The position numbers were made by a program, and so were the translations under genes. From NCBI GenBank assembly GCA_905250115.1, contig CAJNOI010000345.1, positions 1 through 64,000 of the forward strand: DNA of 64,000 nucleotides, in the 5' to 3' direction. Positions 46,725 through 61,800 of this stretch are shown here, in pieces (position 1 is the stretch's first letter; the number at the start of each line of letters is the position of its first letter). The notes beneath the pieces were generated by a model that saw only the letters and a program-made list of their open reading frames with translations, had not been told where the DNA came from and made no database searches. The stretch comes from Adineta steineri. Taxonomy: Eukaryota > Rotifera > Eurotatoria > Adinetida > Adinetidae.

Positions 46725-47693
46725 TTATACATTAATTGTTGCTTGACCGCCCATTCGACCAACTTTTATACGAGCCACTGTTACCGTTTGCATAGGATCA
46801 ACAGCATGTATTCTTCGCCAAAATAATGTTAGATTTCGGCATTTAGTTCTTAGTTCTGGTAGTGACATAGCACATGCAAATGGAGTGAGTAATACAATAT
46901 AAAAACTAAAAAATAATGAATCATTGAAATAATCGCTTCCTATTGTCCTTGGTAGACCAACTGAATAAGCAGCATATAGTGACATAGGTGGCAACTGTAA
47001 GAAAATATAGAGACAAGATATTGGTAATAGTTGCAATGCCATTTTCTTATAGTTTCTCCAATCAATTCTTTGATGAATATGATACTTTTGATATAAGACG
47101 CGTACAAAAAGACCTCCACTAAATGTAACAGTAATAAATGCAGGTAAAATATAATGTGCAAGACTATCATATAATGCAACCATTGGAGAAAGACTAACGC
47201 ATGAATAACGACCACATTGTCTGCTTGTGTATCTCAATGGTAAATTACAAGGTATAATGAAGAAGAAAACAAAATAAAATATCATAGGATATAAGATGCA
47301 TAATATCATGGGTAAATAATGAAATAGAAGACGTTTTGTTCTTGTTGAAAAATGACCTGAATGGAAAATAAGAATATGACGCTCAATCGATGCCCAAGTA
47401 ACTAAAATATAAACTGATACAATCGCTGTTGTATCAATATATATCCAAGCATAACAAAATGCTGGTGTTGGCAATAGACTAGTACCATTACGAAAAAAAT
47501 ATATATTCCACACAATACCTGTGATTTCTTCAACAAGTCCAACAGATAAAAGAAGAATAATGACATGATTATTGAGTGCTGTACGATATCCTCGATTCTT
47601 GAGTAAATGATAAAGGACAAAAATGGTAACTAGAATAGATGGAATGAGAGGTGCCAAAAGAATCCAGAAACGACTATATGCAGGTATTGCCAT
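46725..47693 (-). CDS. Rhodopsin-like 7TM receptor, intact
   Basis: 322 codons, single exon, seven hydrophobic helices. The DRY position reads SIERHILIF. Cysteines in TM3 (AFCYAW) and the second extracellular loop (RQCGRYSC) can form the usual disulfide. TM7 has TPFACAMSLPELR in place of NPxxY. It is the only undamaged one of the three single-exon GPCRs in this window (others at 13921 and 54554). They share the SIERH box and the juxtamembrane W-R-x-x-KM motif, so they belong to one lineage-specific family. Ligand unknown. Confidence 0.85.
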   Translation of the reverse strand: MAIPAYSRFWILLAPLIPSILVTIFVLYHLLKNRGYRTALNNHVIILLLSVGLVEEITGIVWNIYFFRNGTSLLPTPAFCYAWIYIDTTAIVSVYILVTWASIERHILIFHSGHFSTRTKRLLFHYLPMILCILYPMIFYFVFFFIIPCNLPLRYTSRQCGRYSCVSLSPMVALYDSLAHYILPAFITVTFSGGLFVRVLYQKYHIHQRIDWRNYKKMALQLLPISCLYIFLQLPPMSLYAAYSVGLPRTIGSDYFNDSLFFSFYIVLLTPFACAMSLPELRTKCRNLTLFWRRIHAVDPMQTVTVARIKVGRMGGQATINV

Positions 47694-49360
47694 GTATAAT
47701 ATTGGGTCGTCTGTTAAATATTAGCTACAAAAAAGAGAAATAGAAAATAAATGTTCAAGTTATGTGAATTTCATTTTTTGAAATATATGCTGAATAAGAC
47801 GAAAAAAGACATTTCGATATCTTTATTTCATCATCATCAGTCGACTAATATATTTAACAATATATTCAATAATAATAAAAACTCAGAATAATATACTTAT
47901 ATCACTACTATGTATTACTTTTTTTATTCACTAAACAGAGGCAAATATAAGCTTATCAGAAAATTCAACTTACTTAATGAGTATTTTCCAAAAACTAAAT
48001 TTTCTCATAAAGAACACAATAACATTGCATCGCAAGTACATTTTTATTTTCTTCGGCACTTAATCTAAAAGTTCCTACCGTCTAATAAAATTTTGCTTCT
48101 AGTGATAAACTATGACAATATAATATTGTGTCCAATCTGCTTATGAAACGTGGCACTATATTTGATTAAGTTTAGAAATTTTTCTACATTTGCGCACATC
48201 ATAATGAGATGTTGTATATAGTTCTTCATATTGATCATTAATCTAGCGTTTATCTAATAACAAAAAGAAACTCATACTTTTATGAAATATATCATTCTTG
48301 ACAAAATCTTGTGTTTAGTTTTGATTTATGTAGTCAAAGATAATTTCTGAACTCTTAAAAATGTATCAACTTACTCTTGTTCGGACAAACTGTAATACTA
48401 ATCTCTGTAATGATATGTATTAATAGATGGTTTCTTATTTCAATAAAATAAGAATTAAATATATGATGAAAACTCAAATATAAGAAGAATACAATAATTA
48501 TGAAATAAATAAAAATGAAGAAAGAGACTCAATATAAACTATAATTTATAAAAGTAATACAAGCTAACAGTCATCTTTTGAATATAACCTGGAGTAATTC
48601 TAATAAATTTATTTATATAATAAAAACAGATTGACGTAGACATGTACTTCATTAGTACATGTCACTCAAAAGATGAATTAGCTTAATCTTGGATTCATGT
48701 TAACTATAAGAAAAATCTAGAGAGTAGATGTGCAATAATAAAAGATTTGAAAAGAGTACAATGCATAAGTTTGACAAGTTGAGTTGTTGATATTGAAAAA
48801 TCTCTTTATGAGGAAAATTTTTGAATTGTACTTGATAAAATTTATTTAAAAAAATTCATCTTCAAAATGAGGATATAAAATGACAATGTCTCCTCTTTCC
48901 TCATACAATCTACAGCAAATGTTTAAATAAAAATTCATTTTTTCTATTACATTAAAGATATATTGATTTGATTGAAGTATTCATCTATCGATAATATGAA
49001 CGACTTACCCGACTTATTAATTGTTTCATATTTCATACTTTGCTAAGGAAGAAATATGTGTTAAAATAAAAGCAAAATACATTAGTTAATAGAGAATTTC
49101 AAACTTTATTATAGTGAGAACTAGAGGAGATACCTATTGTTGCTATTCGGAAAATCTTTTCCTAGATCACACATGTGCAAGTTGTTCACATATCCATATT
49201 CACATTCTCTCAAAGGTCTCATGCACATCATCACTCACATCTCCATCCTTATTCTTCATTCATTAGATCATCTGTACACTGGTTTTTATTGTAATAAAAG
49301 AAAATGACACGAACAAAGTTCAGATGATGTCTCGAAAAAATTTATTTATGTGAAGAATTT
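47694..49360. other. Intergenic, no gene seen
   Basis: 1.7 kb of AT-rich sequence with no supported ORF, RNA gene or repeat from the families described here. Confidence 0.6.
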
Positions 49361-52439
<3,079 letters not shown>

Positions 52440-53426
52440 TTAATGAACAAATTGTTTAACAAACCAAGCATATGAATAATAATTGCTTTTTGGTAGAAAA
52501 GTCCATTTTTGTACTGTTGTATTTAAATTCAGAGTAGAAATTCCTGTTGAATATGGCCAATCTGCTTGAAATGATGCATAATATATTTTTTGTTCAATAT
52601 CAAATGCTGAAAGTTGCGTAGCAATAAGAATTGAATCATAAGATATTGTTCCAACAATTTGTCCAATTCCGCCTATTGTTCGATTTAAAATTCCCACAAG
52701 TGACATTATTTGATCAGTTTGATTAATATATACTGAATACATTGTAAATGTTTTATAATCAAAACGTATACTAATCGGAGCAAAATGAATAGGTGTTTGC
52801 CAACTAATACCACCACCATCACTTGAATTAACACCAATATATGTATAATGATTATCTTGTATAGCTATAAGAAAATATTTTCGACATATTGGACAATAAC
52901 TTGATATATGAGTTGGTTTAGATTTTTGAATAGTTCCTAAAATTTGTTTGATATTTCCATTATTTGTATCAATTTCAACAATTTGTGTAAGATTTTCTTG
53001 ATTAGTTTCAATATGTGCAAATAATTGTTTTTGAAAAATATCATATTGAAGAGATACAATATCATATTCAATTGTATTAAACATTCGCATAAGAAGTCCA
53101 GTTGTTGCATTAATAACACTTAAGATTGGTTTTCGATTTTCATTATTTGGAGCTGATATATAAATAACATCATTATTTGGATCATATGCTAATGGTAAAA
53201 CAGGATATTTACTAAGTTTAGGATTTCCTACATCATTTATATTCAATGTATTAACTATATTAAATTGTCCATCAGTTACATTTATTGATCCATAATAAAT
53301 ATTTGTTTGATTTAAATCATAGAACAAACCATGAAGTGGACTTATTGAATCTTGTTTTGATATAACAATTAATATTGAGAAATATATTAAAGAATATATT
53401 TTCATCATTCTTATATTCAAACACAA
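52440..53426 (-). CDS. Secreted protein, probable beta-propeller
   Basis: 328 codons, one exon. The signal peptide is clear from the internal Met (MKIYSLIYFSILIVISK), so translation may begin at 53405 rather than 53426. The rest is rich in Asn, Tyr and Ile, with N-glycosylation sites (NQT, NVT, NRT) and repeated strands of the form YDPNNDVIYIS, FDYKTFTMYSVY and FDIEQKIYYAS. These look like propeller blades of a YVTN/NHL-like fold. No cysteine-rich module, membrane anchor or catalytic motif. Likely extracellular binding protein; partner unknown. Confidence 0.7.
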   Translation of the reverse strand: MCLNIRMMKIYSLIYFSILIVISKQDSISPLHGLFYDLNQTNIYYGSINVTDGQFNIVNTLNINDVGNPKLSKYPVLPLAYDPNNDVIYISAPNNENRKPILSVINATTGLLMRMFNTIEYDIVSLQYDIFQKQLFAHIETNQENLTQIVEIDTNNGNIKQILGTIQKSKPTHISSYCPICRKYFLIAIQDNHYTYIGVNSSDGGGISWQTPIHFAPISIRFDYKTFTMYSVYINQTDQIMSLVGILNRTIGGIGQIVGTISYDSILIATQLSAFDIEQKIYYASFQADWPYSTGISTLNLNTTVQKWTFLPKSNYYSYAWFVKQFVH

Positions 53427-53810
53427 AAAATGTTAAATAATGTGTTACAATGATGAATTCTTTCGTTTATCTTATCTTCTCAAGTATTACCTTTTTTTTT
53501 TCTTCAATTCTACTATGTTAACATGTTGAAAAGATTTGATAACAGATGAAATCTTTTTAAAATAGAGTTTATAAGATGATAGAAATGGTAATGTCGCAAA
53601 ATCTAGAAAAACTCATTGGTATGGATGAAGCAAAATCAGCCTGACTTTTTGTTATTCAGCTCTCGCTGTGACTTTAATCAATGGCGCCATTACTATTAAA
53701 CTAAATTAGCGGATAGTAGTGTGTCGTCTCTTCACCATCTCTTTAACAACTACTTGAGTAATGTTATAAAAAAAAGAACATCGTGTGTCTGATTAATAGA
53801 CCGGCGGCGA

Positions 53811-53880
53811 ATTGGTGTGGGTGAGGTTGTGAATGTCCCTTATTGATCTAAAGAGAATATCCAGACCCAGACTCACATTT
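53811..53880. repeat. Telomere-like hairpin 12
   Basis: TTGGTGTGGGTGAGGTTGTG, loop with AAAGAGAATAT, then CCAGACCCAGACTCAC. More diverged than the others. About 390 bp upstream of the secreted-protein gene start. Confidence 0.6.
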
Positions 53881-54340
53881 ATCTTCTCTCGTTTAATAAC
53901 TTTTCTGCTTTTCCATTTGTTGGGAAATAAAAATAAATCTATTTATTGAAATTTTTTGCCTTTCTTTAGTATTTTGTGAGATTTTTATTTTTCTAGATTT
54001 TGCGCCATATTAATAGAAATGATTTCTTTTTCTCAAATTTTATATTTGCGAAAATAAGATCAGTCTGCTCTAACATTAATTTATTATGTAGAATAAATGG
54101 AGCTCTCATAAAATCTTGATTGTGGATAGAATTCGAGAGTGAAGATTAATCCTATAATTATCTTAAAAGTGCGAATGAAAAGAAGACTGATTAGTATTTA
54201 CATTCACAATTCAAAGTACATTATATATAAATAAAATTTGGCTTTACAATAATTCAATGATAATTAATTCGTTTTTACCATTGAAGAGAATGTTGATTAA
54301 TCAGAACTATATAGAATTACAACGAGACATGTAAAGAACT
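53881..54340. other. Intergenic, no gene seen
   Basis: 460 bp of AT-rich sequence between two telomere-like hairpins. Confidence 0.6.
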
Positions 54341-54392
54341 AGAGTGTGGATGCAGAGAAGATGAATCCTCATCCACATCCACACTTTCAAAA
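54341..54392. repeat. Telomere-like hairpin 13
   Basis: AGAGTGTGGATGCAGAG, short loop, then CTCATCCACATCCACACTTT. About 160 bp past the 3' end of the GPCR at 54554. Confidence 0.7.
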
Positions 54393-54553
54393 GAGCAATA
54401 AGTACAGTAATTTATGAGTTTTGAAAAAATGTTGCTATTACGGTTATGTTTAGTGTTAAACTAAGAACAAAAATACGTTTAGATATTAGCGGCGATCGGA
54501 GGTAAACAAAAAGCTGAACTGTCGACAACACCTACATCAATATCTCAAGAATA

Positions 54554-55494
54554 CTATCGAACAGTAGCAATAGGTACAGTTTGTCTTGCATCACGATTGA
54601 AAGTAACTACATTAATGACATTCCTTCGTCGAAATCCAATAAAATCCATGATTTTCTTCATTAATTCAGGCAACGCACTTAGACATATCATTGGCAACAA
54701 AAGTGGGATAAAATAAATAACGAATTGCATTGTTGTTAACTGATCCATCATAAATGTAGGCATTGTAGTCATCTGAATCAATTGCGTTATTGTAGTAGGT
54801 AACCAAAATCCTATATAAAGCGATGAGACAATCCATAGTTGCAAAACCATTTTACGATGACGTCTCCAATTTACTGCTTGTCTTCGAGATAAAACTCGAA
54901 TAACTAATGTCAGATTTGCAGTCATGATAATTATGATCGGAAAGACAATATCGAAAATAAAATCAAATTGAACAAGAATATTTATTGTGAAATAACATGG
55001 AATACCACAAGTAATAAGACTGTAATCCCATACGTTAGTACACTGTAGGTTAATTACAACTACCACAAAGAAAAATAATGGTGCCCAAATCAGACAAAAA
55101 ATAGGCATTAGAAAATGAAATATCCGTTTTCTCCATGATGCTTGAAGCATTGCATGTGGATGAAAAATAATTATATGTCGTTCAATTGATATCCATGCCA
55201 TTAAAAATAAACTGATAGAATTCACTGAAAACTCACACCATATCCACCATGTACAATATGTATTCGATGTTAGCCAAACAGTTTCTAAATAATAATAACT
55301 CATTGGCATTGGTAAATCAAGAATTAATTGAAAGAAATTCGTAATAAGTAAAATAAGCCATCCATGATTTTTTTGTTTTGAACGAGCTTGACGATTCAGA
55401 AGAAAATAACAAAAAATCACAAAATCACAATTGATAAAACAATTGCAAAAATGTCGAAAATCAGCATTATTAAAAATTTAATCGGAGAATACAT
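54554..55494 (-). pseudogene. Rhodopsin-like 7TM receptor with a one-base slip in TM1
   Basis: The open frame running to the stop at 54554 has no ATG before TM1. Its first residues (FCYFLLNRQARS) are the end of TM1. One base over, ATG 55494 starts LIMLIFDIFAIVLSIVI, the missing half of TM1, which then meets a TGA. The switch point is the TTTT run at 55424-55421 on the minus strand, where one extra T would give 313 codons of normal family layout. SIERHIIIFH replaces DRY and VNWRRHRKM lies after TM5. Same family as the receptors at 13921 and 46725. Confidence 0.7.
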
Positions 55495-57048
55495 AATGAA
55501 GAGAATAAATCAAAGTATTGTAAACACGTTGTATTGTGAGAGAAAATCAAGTACAAGGATTGACGAGGTATTCATCATTTATATAAGAGTTTTTTATGTG
55601 TTAGCAGGGTTTGTCAAGCTTAAAAATGCAATCTTTATAATAGTTTTATCAGAAAATTAGTTTCACATGAACTCTGACTGTGAATATTCTTGTCTCAATT
55701 ATTTTCAGATTATTTTTAATCATGATGTTCTCATAAGAGAGAAAAGAAAAGAGATTCGTACTAGTAGTTCAAGATAAAAAGGATATTGAATAATTAACAA
55801 AGTCAAAAATTTGTAAAGAATTCTTAGATAATTTCAATTTCTTGTAATTGAGACATGACGCTTGATAAGAAAAAAAAAGAAATTCTTGTCTCAACTCCAA
55901 GACAAACATTATGTGATGTCTTTGTGTGCTTTTAAGCAGGAACGAATTATGTTTATTGTATTCAATTTAATGAATAAACTATCGAATTATATTAGGGTGT
56001 CTAATTGTAGCTAGTTTTGGAATTTTTAAATGATAATTTGAACAAAAATCAAGAAAGAGGAGAGGCAAGATTGTCAAATCTTTCGTAAAAAATCATATTT
56101 GTCAGTTTCATTTCACAAATTCATATTATAATATCACTTGTACTGTTAATATATCATCTTCTACAACTGATTAATAAATAATGTTCATAGGTACTTTCAG
56201 CTAATTACAGTCTGTACATACTTCGTTTCTTCTACAAATATACTTTAACATATTAGCGCAGAGAGGATGATCTTATTTGAAATGTAAAAATAAATGTCTT
56301 ATAATACTTTCATCTATTTTATGAATAGATAAGCAGTTTTATGGCGTTGCTTAGAAGAATTATCCCAATAGCATCAAGGTAAGCCGATTTATCTGAAAGA
56401 AAATATTCATGTTCATTAAATGAGAATGAACTTTGAAATGAATCATTTTTTTCTTATACTTTCTTCTTTTTATATAATTATAACGAATATACAAATGATA
56501 CAAACTGAATGTATTGAGAAATAATTCAAAACGAAGTTCGATATTTAAATGAGCAAAATTACAAAATGTTAACATCCATCTACTAATTTTAGAAATGTTT
56601 TATATGAATAAAGCATAGGTGAAGACAGTAGTCGGAAATCAATGGATTGACAAATACACATAAGTAAGGATTCAGTTATACCACAGGATCTTGACTATCA
56701 GAGAGATGAAAACGAATAATTCTATTCGTGATAGATGGAAAGTTTTGTTTGTATATCACACCGAATTTCTGCATTCATATAAATAGCATGAAATCTATAA
56801 AGAAAATCAATACCATTTGATCGATGTAGATGTAGAAGAAGCCTCGTAGAAAGCTCATACTTTCTTGCAGTATATTTTGGTTTTTAATATATGCTATTTA
56901 TCGATTGCAAAATATGAGATACAAAAATAGCAGACATCCATTATGAATCACTTGTTATCATTTATCTTAATAATTAATATAATTAAAAAAATCATAAATA
57001 AATTATGGTCAAAAATCAAAGAAATATAATCTCAGTTCATATACAAAA
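55495..57048. other. Intergenic, no gene seen
   Basis: 1.55 kb of AT-rich sequence; short ORFs only. Confidence 0.6.
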
Positions 57049-57435
57049 TCATATCGAGGTTGATGCCATTTCACATCCTACTGCAACTGATTGTAGTACA
57101 CCTGCTACACCTGATGCCGTAGCAGCAAAAATCATTACAGCCAAACCATAATCTAATTTAAGTTGTGGCGTTGTCTCTGGTGTAGTATGAAAAAGAACAA
57201 TCAAGTNNNNNNNNNNNNNNNNNNNNNNNNNNNNNNNNNNNNNNNNNNNNNNNNNNNNNNNNNNNNNNNNNNNNNNNNNNNNNNNNNNNNNNNNNNNNNN
57301 NNNNNNGACAATTAGGCCACTTTTGAAATTTTCTTCTAACCAATAATTCGAAGGTATTACATAAATTGCAAATACAAACGAGAATAGTCCAATTATATAA
57401 CTTAACCATGAGAAAACTTGGTAAGCAGTCGACAT
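57049..57435 (-). CDS. Multi-pass membrane protein fragment spanning an assembly gap
   Basis: From ATG 57435 (MSTAYQVFSWLSYIIGLFSF) a first hydrophobic helix is clear, followed by a short loop with NYWLEENFKSG. The 100-N gap follows. After it come LIVLFHTTPETTPQLK and a hydrophobic stretch LAVMIFAATASGVAGVLQ to the stop. Small size and helix spacing resemble four-helix membrane proteins, but the middle is missing. The frame across the gap is unknown, so both halves may not even join directly. Confidence 0.5.
   Translation of the reverse strand: MSTAYQVFSWLSYIIGLFSFVFAIYVIPSNYWLEENFKSGLIVXXXXXXXXXXXXXXXXXXXXXXXXXXXXXXXXXXLIVLFHTTPETTPQLKLDYGLAVMIFAATASGVAGVLQSVAVGCEMASTSI
57207..57306. other. 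Assembly gap of exactly 100 N
   Basis: A second standard-size gap, inside the membrane-protein gene. Missing length unknown. Confidence 0.99.
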
Positions 57436-59615
57436 TTGTAGATAATGAAAGAGAGAAATTAATTTTAATGATGAATAAGAAGTCAAAAGAAAAGACTTTA
57501 GAAATTGTCGTTTTTTTGTTTGGTGTAAATATAGAAATGACTATTTAAATATGATATGAAAAAACGTTAGAAGAAAAAAAAAGATAAGAAAATAACGTCA
57601 TAATGAATTTACGTAGATATTTTAATATGACGTTTGTCTTCATTCTAGAACGTCATCAATTTTATCTAACAATTTTTCGATGTGAAAAAATCATAGAGAA
57701 TTGTTTGAGAAAAACAAATTTCGAATTTGATCTGAAAAGATTTATAGTGTAGACCGAATGCTATACTGTTGATTTTTCTCTTAGAGAGAATTCTATTCTA
57801 TTGTAGAGTATTTCTGTTGTAATTAACTTAGTTTTATCACAACGATCGATGCGACATATAGGTATACATGTTCACTCTCATCTTTATATTATTGAAAGAA
57901 TCTTTGTATATAGACAAAAAACATGTATATTTTAAATTTAATTATTTATTCACAGATAATATAAATTACAAATAGAAGAGAAAAACAAATAGGTGAGTCT
58001 AGAATTTCGATTGATGATGAATAAAAATGAGAAGATATTGTTGAATATAATGATAGACTAACCAAAATTCTTTTCTAAATGTTGATGATCCCAATGTATA
58101 TCTATACAAAAATTAAATATGAAATTAATAAAAAATCTCATTCTATTATACAGATATCAACAAAGGCAGGTAGAATAGAATATTTATCGTCTTCATTTAA
58201 CTTGAATAAATTCTTTTACCACAGACATGCATAAATATTCGCGCTTTCATCTACCGAGTTAAAATGAATTAATTAGTAATTTGTGAGATATCGGTCGACT
58301 GATATAAGGAAAAAGCCTAGAACTTTGAGAGTAGACTTTCGGACCCATGGCATATCTATAAGAAAATTTTGCTCATAAAAACGAGATTCTCATAGATTCC
58401 ATCAAATCCCAGAATAAAGATGTCTGCTTTATCATTATCTGAAATTCACGAGGAAGAATTCATATCTTTTTGATTTTTTCTTTTGTATATTCATATCCCG
58501 TCACGTCGCTAACGAAAAGTAAATCGAATTTTTTTCAATCTGTTCATGATTCGAAAATACTTTGAGCAGTAATTTCAAAGCCGCTTGAATTGTCTACAGA
58601 CTGTACTATTTAATTTCCTAAGATATTGTTCATAATTAGAAGTCTTTTTTAAGATAACATCAATAACGCTTGTTTTTTTTATCGATAATTATTTGAAAAA
58701 TACCCATTCGCCTCTTATTTTGTAATCGAGAGCAGTCTTCTATTTTTTCTTGTTTTGTATATTGATATTCTGAACTCAAAAACAATATTTTCTGTAAAGC
58801 AAATAAATATTACTTTCAAAAATAGAAAAATATATTTGGTATTTTAAAAAAATGACAGAAATCTAAATTAATTGATCAAAAATTAAAGATTTTTTTTATC
58901 ACTTTTTGAAGGATACCATTTATATTAAATCAACTTTTGTAATGCCTTTTTGGTAGTATACATTCGATCACAACATATCAACTAAACTACCTTATATCAT
59001 TAAATTAAATAATTTTTATTTTCGTTTCTCTAGAGTCGATTATAAGGAAATAAAAAAATTATGACTTTTGTGTAAAAAACAAGCAAAAATATGACATTTG
59101 TGATGATGTAACGAATAGTAATTTTGATCGATTTCATTTTCATAAAAATCATGAAATCAAATTAATTAAAAATCAAAATCATATCAAATGAGTTTAATGC
59201 AAGTTATTATTTTAATATAATTTCCTTCATTTTTTTATTTTTTCGGTTCACAATATAATATGCTTCAATGTGTATTTTGTATAATTATTTACTCTATTTT
59301 TTTTCTAATATTCGATATGTGTGACAACGTGACTATGAAAAAAGATTTTTTTTTTCGTTCTGTGATTTTTTTTCAATCCTGTATTTATACCACATATATA
59401 TGATATTTTTTTATCGTATGTTTTATCATAACTCAACGAAGTAATAATTACAGTATAGAGCTAGTTCCGAGTTACAACCCTTAATTATGTAATATTAATT
59501 TGGTTTTTTCCAACATAAGTCTCCTTTTAAAGGGATCGACAAATAATTATTTGTTATAAGAAAAATTTTCATTGCTAATCAAGACAAAATATATTAAGTA
59601 TTTTTTTAATTTAAA
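57436..59615. other. Intergenic, no gene seen
   Basis: 2.2 kb of very AT-rich sequence with poly-T runs. No supported ORF, tRNA or hairpin of the telomere-like family; the longest stretch here without that hairpin besides 47-49 kb. Confidence 0.6.
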
Positions 59616-61016
59616 ATGGGAAACATAATCGATACATTAATGGGCTATGTCTTTAATCGACGTCAGAATGCAAATACTGCTCCTCATTCTTCAACGGATC
59701 ATCCAGAAGAGCTTCCTCCTAACCAGTTACCACCACCACCGAATCATATTAATCCTACAGCAAAATTATCAATATCATCAATATCAACATTGAAATCAAG
59801 AGCTGTGACAACAAGATCAGCTGACGTAACATCAGAATTAGACCTGACAACAATATCTATAGAAAGAAGAATAATTCCACCAGTTGAAATAGATATAATA
59901 TCATCATCAGTAACAACAACAGAACATCGATGTAGTGATTTTTATATTGCATGTCGTACAAATGATATTGATAAAGTAAAAGAATTACTTCCTCGATTAA
60001 CACTCAGTGATATCGATCGATTAGAACCAAATGGTAGCACTGCACTCCATTCAGCAAGTTATCATGGTCATGAAGAAATTGTTGAATTATTATTAAAAGT
60101 AGGAGTTGATCGAGCAATATACAATATATTCGGATGTTTACCATTTGATGAAGCTAAAAATGATAAAATAAAAAGATTATTTCTTCGTATACCAAATACA
60201 GATAGATTTTTATCAAATACTGGTTCAATTGAATGGGATTTAATCACTGCTGATGCTTTAGAAACAGCTGCAGAAATACGGCATGATATTCAATCTATCT
60301 ATAATAATACAAGTGGATTAACTTCGATCGATAAAATGTTTGAAAAAATTTATAATAATTATATTAAAGATGGATTAATTAATTTTGAAGGCGATGAAAA
60401 AATCATACGTTTTTTTCGAAAAGCAATTAAAGAAAAAGATCCGAAATGGATAATTAAAGCTTACACAGCAGAAACGGAGTTTTATAAAATTCTTAATAAA
60501 GAAATAGCAGGTGGAGCTTCACGATTTCAAAATGAACGAAGATATATAATAACATTACTTATACATCATCCAAAATTAGATGAATTAACATATGTTGGTC
60601 ATTCATATCGTGTTTTACAAATTACTCAAGATGATTTAAATAAATATGAAAGAAATTCTTGTCTTATGACAAAATCATTTTTATCTTCATGTATTGATCA
60701 AAAAATTGCCGAATTATTTATATTAAGAAAAGAACTTGCAGAAAGAGGAACTATCATGCCAGTACGTACGAGAGTTGATGGAACAATTATGAAATTTTGG
60801 GTTATGTGTATTTATCATATAAAACATCCACGTACTGCTTTACATATTGAAAATTCTTCACAATATGCAAATGAAGGAGAAATTTTAATTATGCCTTATA
60901 GTGTATTTAAGATAAAAAGAATTAATCATATGAAACCGTTATCTGTACCAATCGATCAAAAAATGACACAAATTGAATTCGAAGAATGTGATCCATTTCT
61001 TGTTAATACAAGATAA
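59616..61016 (+). CDS. Ankyrin-repeat ADP-ribosyltransferase (ART, R-S-E type), probably N-myristoylated
   Basis: 466 codons, one exon. MGNIIDTL fits a glycine-2 myristoylation signal; no signal peptide, so cytosolic or membrane-associated. A disordered Pro/Ser/Thr region follows, then ankyrin repeats at about 105-185 (NGSTALHSASYHGHEEIVEL). The C-terminal half is an arginine-specific ART fold: Arg in VGHSYRVLQI (about 343), Ser in MTKSFLSS (about 365) and the E-x-E in YANEGEILIMP (about 427-429). The triad is complete, so mono-ADP-ribosylation of protein arginines using NAD is plausible (family knowledge). Targets may be chosen by the ankyrin repeats. Contrast the degenerate ART at 18682. 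Confidence 0.85.
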   Translation: MGNIIDTLMGYVFNRRQNANTAPHSSTDHPEELPPNQLPPPPNHINPTAKLSISSISTLKSRAVTTRSADVTSELDLTTISIERRIIPPVEIDIISSSVTTTEHRCSDFYIACRTNDIDKVKELLPRLTLSDIDRLEPNGSTALHSASYHGHEEIVELLLKVGVDRAIYNIFGCLPFDEAKNDKIKRLFLRIPNTDRFLSNTGSIEWDLITADALETAAEIRHDIQSIYNNTSGLTSIDKMFEKIYNNYIKDGLINFEGDEKIIRFFRKAIKEKDPKWIIKAYTAETEFYKILNKEIAGGASRFQNERRYIITLLIHHPKLDELTYVGHSYRVLQITQDDLNKYERNSCLMTKSFLSSCIDQKIAELFILRKELAERGTIMPVRTRVDGTIMKFWVMCIYHIKHPRTALHIENSSQYANEGEILIMPYSVFKIKRINHMKPLSVPIDQKMTQIEFEECDPFLVNTR

Positions 61017-61116
61017 TAATATATATTCGATTTATTAATACAAAGAAATTTATTGAACTTTTATTTTCTTCAAAACTTTTACTCAATTATAAAATCAAAT
61101 AAAATATTCTCTTTCA

Positions 61117-61341
61117 CGTAGAGAAGAGTCTGGTAAACATAAATTGCTTGATTGTGTGTCCGCACTTCACTAATTGGTCTAAAAATTAGGTAAAGATATA
61201 AAAGGAATTTTTTTTATAACAGTGATCGAGGAACTCGAATCGCACGTTAGTTTTTTGAAATTGTTTGATTAAATATTTTACTCATAATTAAGACACATCG
61301 TTTCTACGAAAAAGAGCTGAGCGTTACTTGTTCATATTCTA
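61117..61341 (+). repeat. Dispersed repeat, copy B
   Basis: Same block order as copy A at 12015 but about 35 bp shorter. It begins 100 bp after the ART gene stop. Recognisable blocks are GTAAACATAAATTGCTTGAT, TGTGTCCGCA, TTCTACGAAAAAGAGCTGAG and CGTTACTTG. Confidence 0.7.
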
Positions 61342-61390
61342 CAAAAATACATAGAAATCAATTAATATATGAGCAGTCATTTTATTGTAT

Positions 61391-61800
61391 GAGAAATAAT
61401 GTAAAAACGCGAGATTTAATGCAATTTTAAATAAATTATGTTAATATTAACGAGAATTTCCAATCTTAATCGATCCTTATCAACCAAAAAATACAAATAT
61501 AATAAAGTTATAACCAATTTTAGTTCGTTTATTTAAAATTGCATTAAATCTCATGTCTTTTACATTATTTAGTAGTATTTCGTACGTGAGTTATTAGTAG
61601 GTATATGGAATAAATTCAATTAAATTTAAAAGATTAAAATTAAGGTTCAACCAAATGAATTTCTTACTGTTGACAAATAATATCATTGTCAATTGTTCAT
61701 GTTTATGTATGTTGAGGTTAAAGTTTTCGTATATTTGTAACATCACTGTATTTTTTGATTGATAATGGTCGATTAAGATCGAAAATTTCCGTTAATATTA
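61391..61800. repeat. Two interleaved inverted repeats
   Basis: Pair 1: GATTTAATGCAATTTTAAAT in 61391-61436 against its reverse complement in 61527-61575 (arms about 45 bp). Pair 2: TAATATTAACGAGAATTTCC in 61440-61494 against TTTCCGTTAATATTA in 61748-61800 (arms about 50 bp, several mismatches). The order is L1-L2-R1-R2, so the stems interleave rather than nest. Likely the remains of MITE-like insertions. No coding capacity. Confidence 0.65.

Noticed and set aside
57158..57409. Alternative ORF through the N gap
   Set aside because: Translation through N bases is meaningless; the frame with hydrophobic helices on both sides was kept instead.
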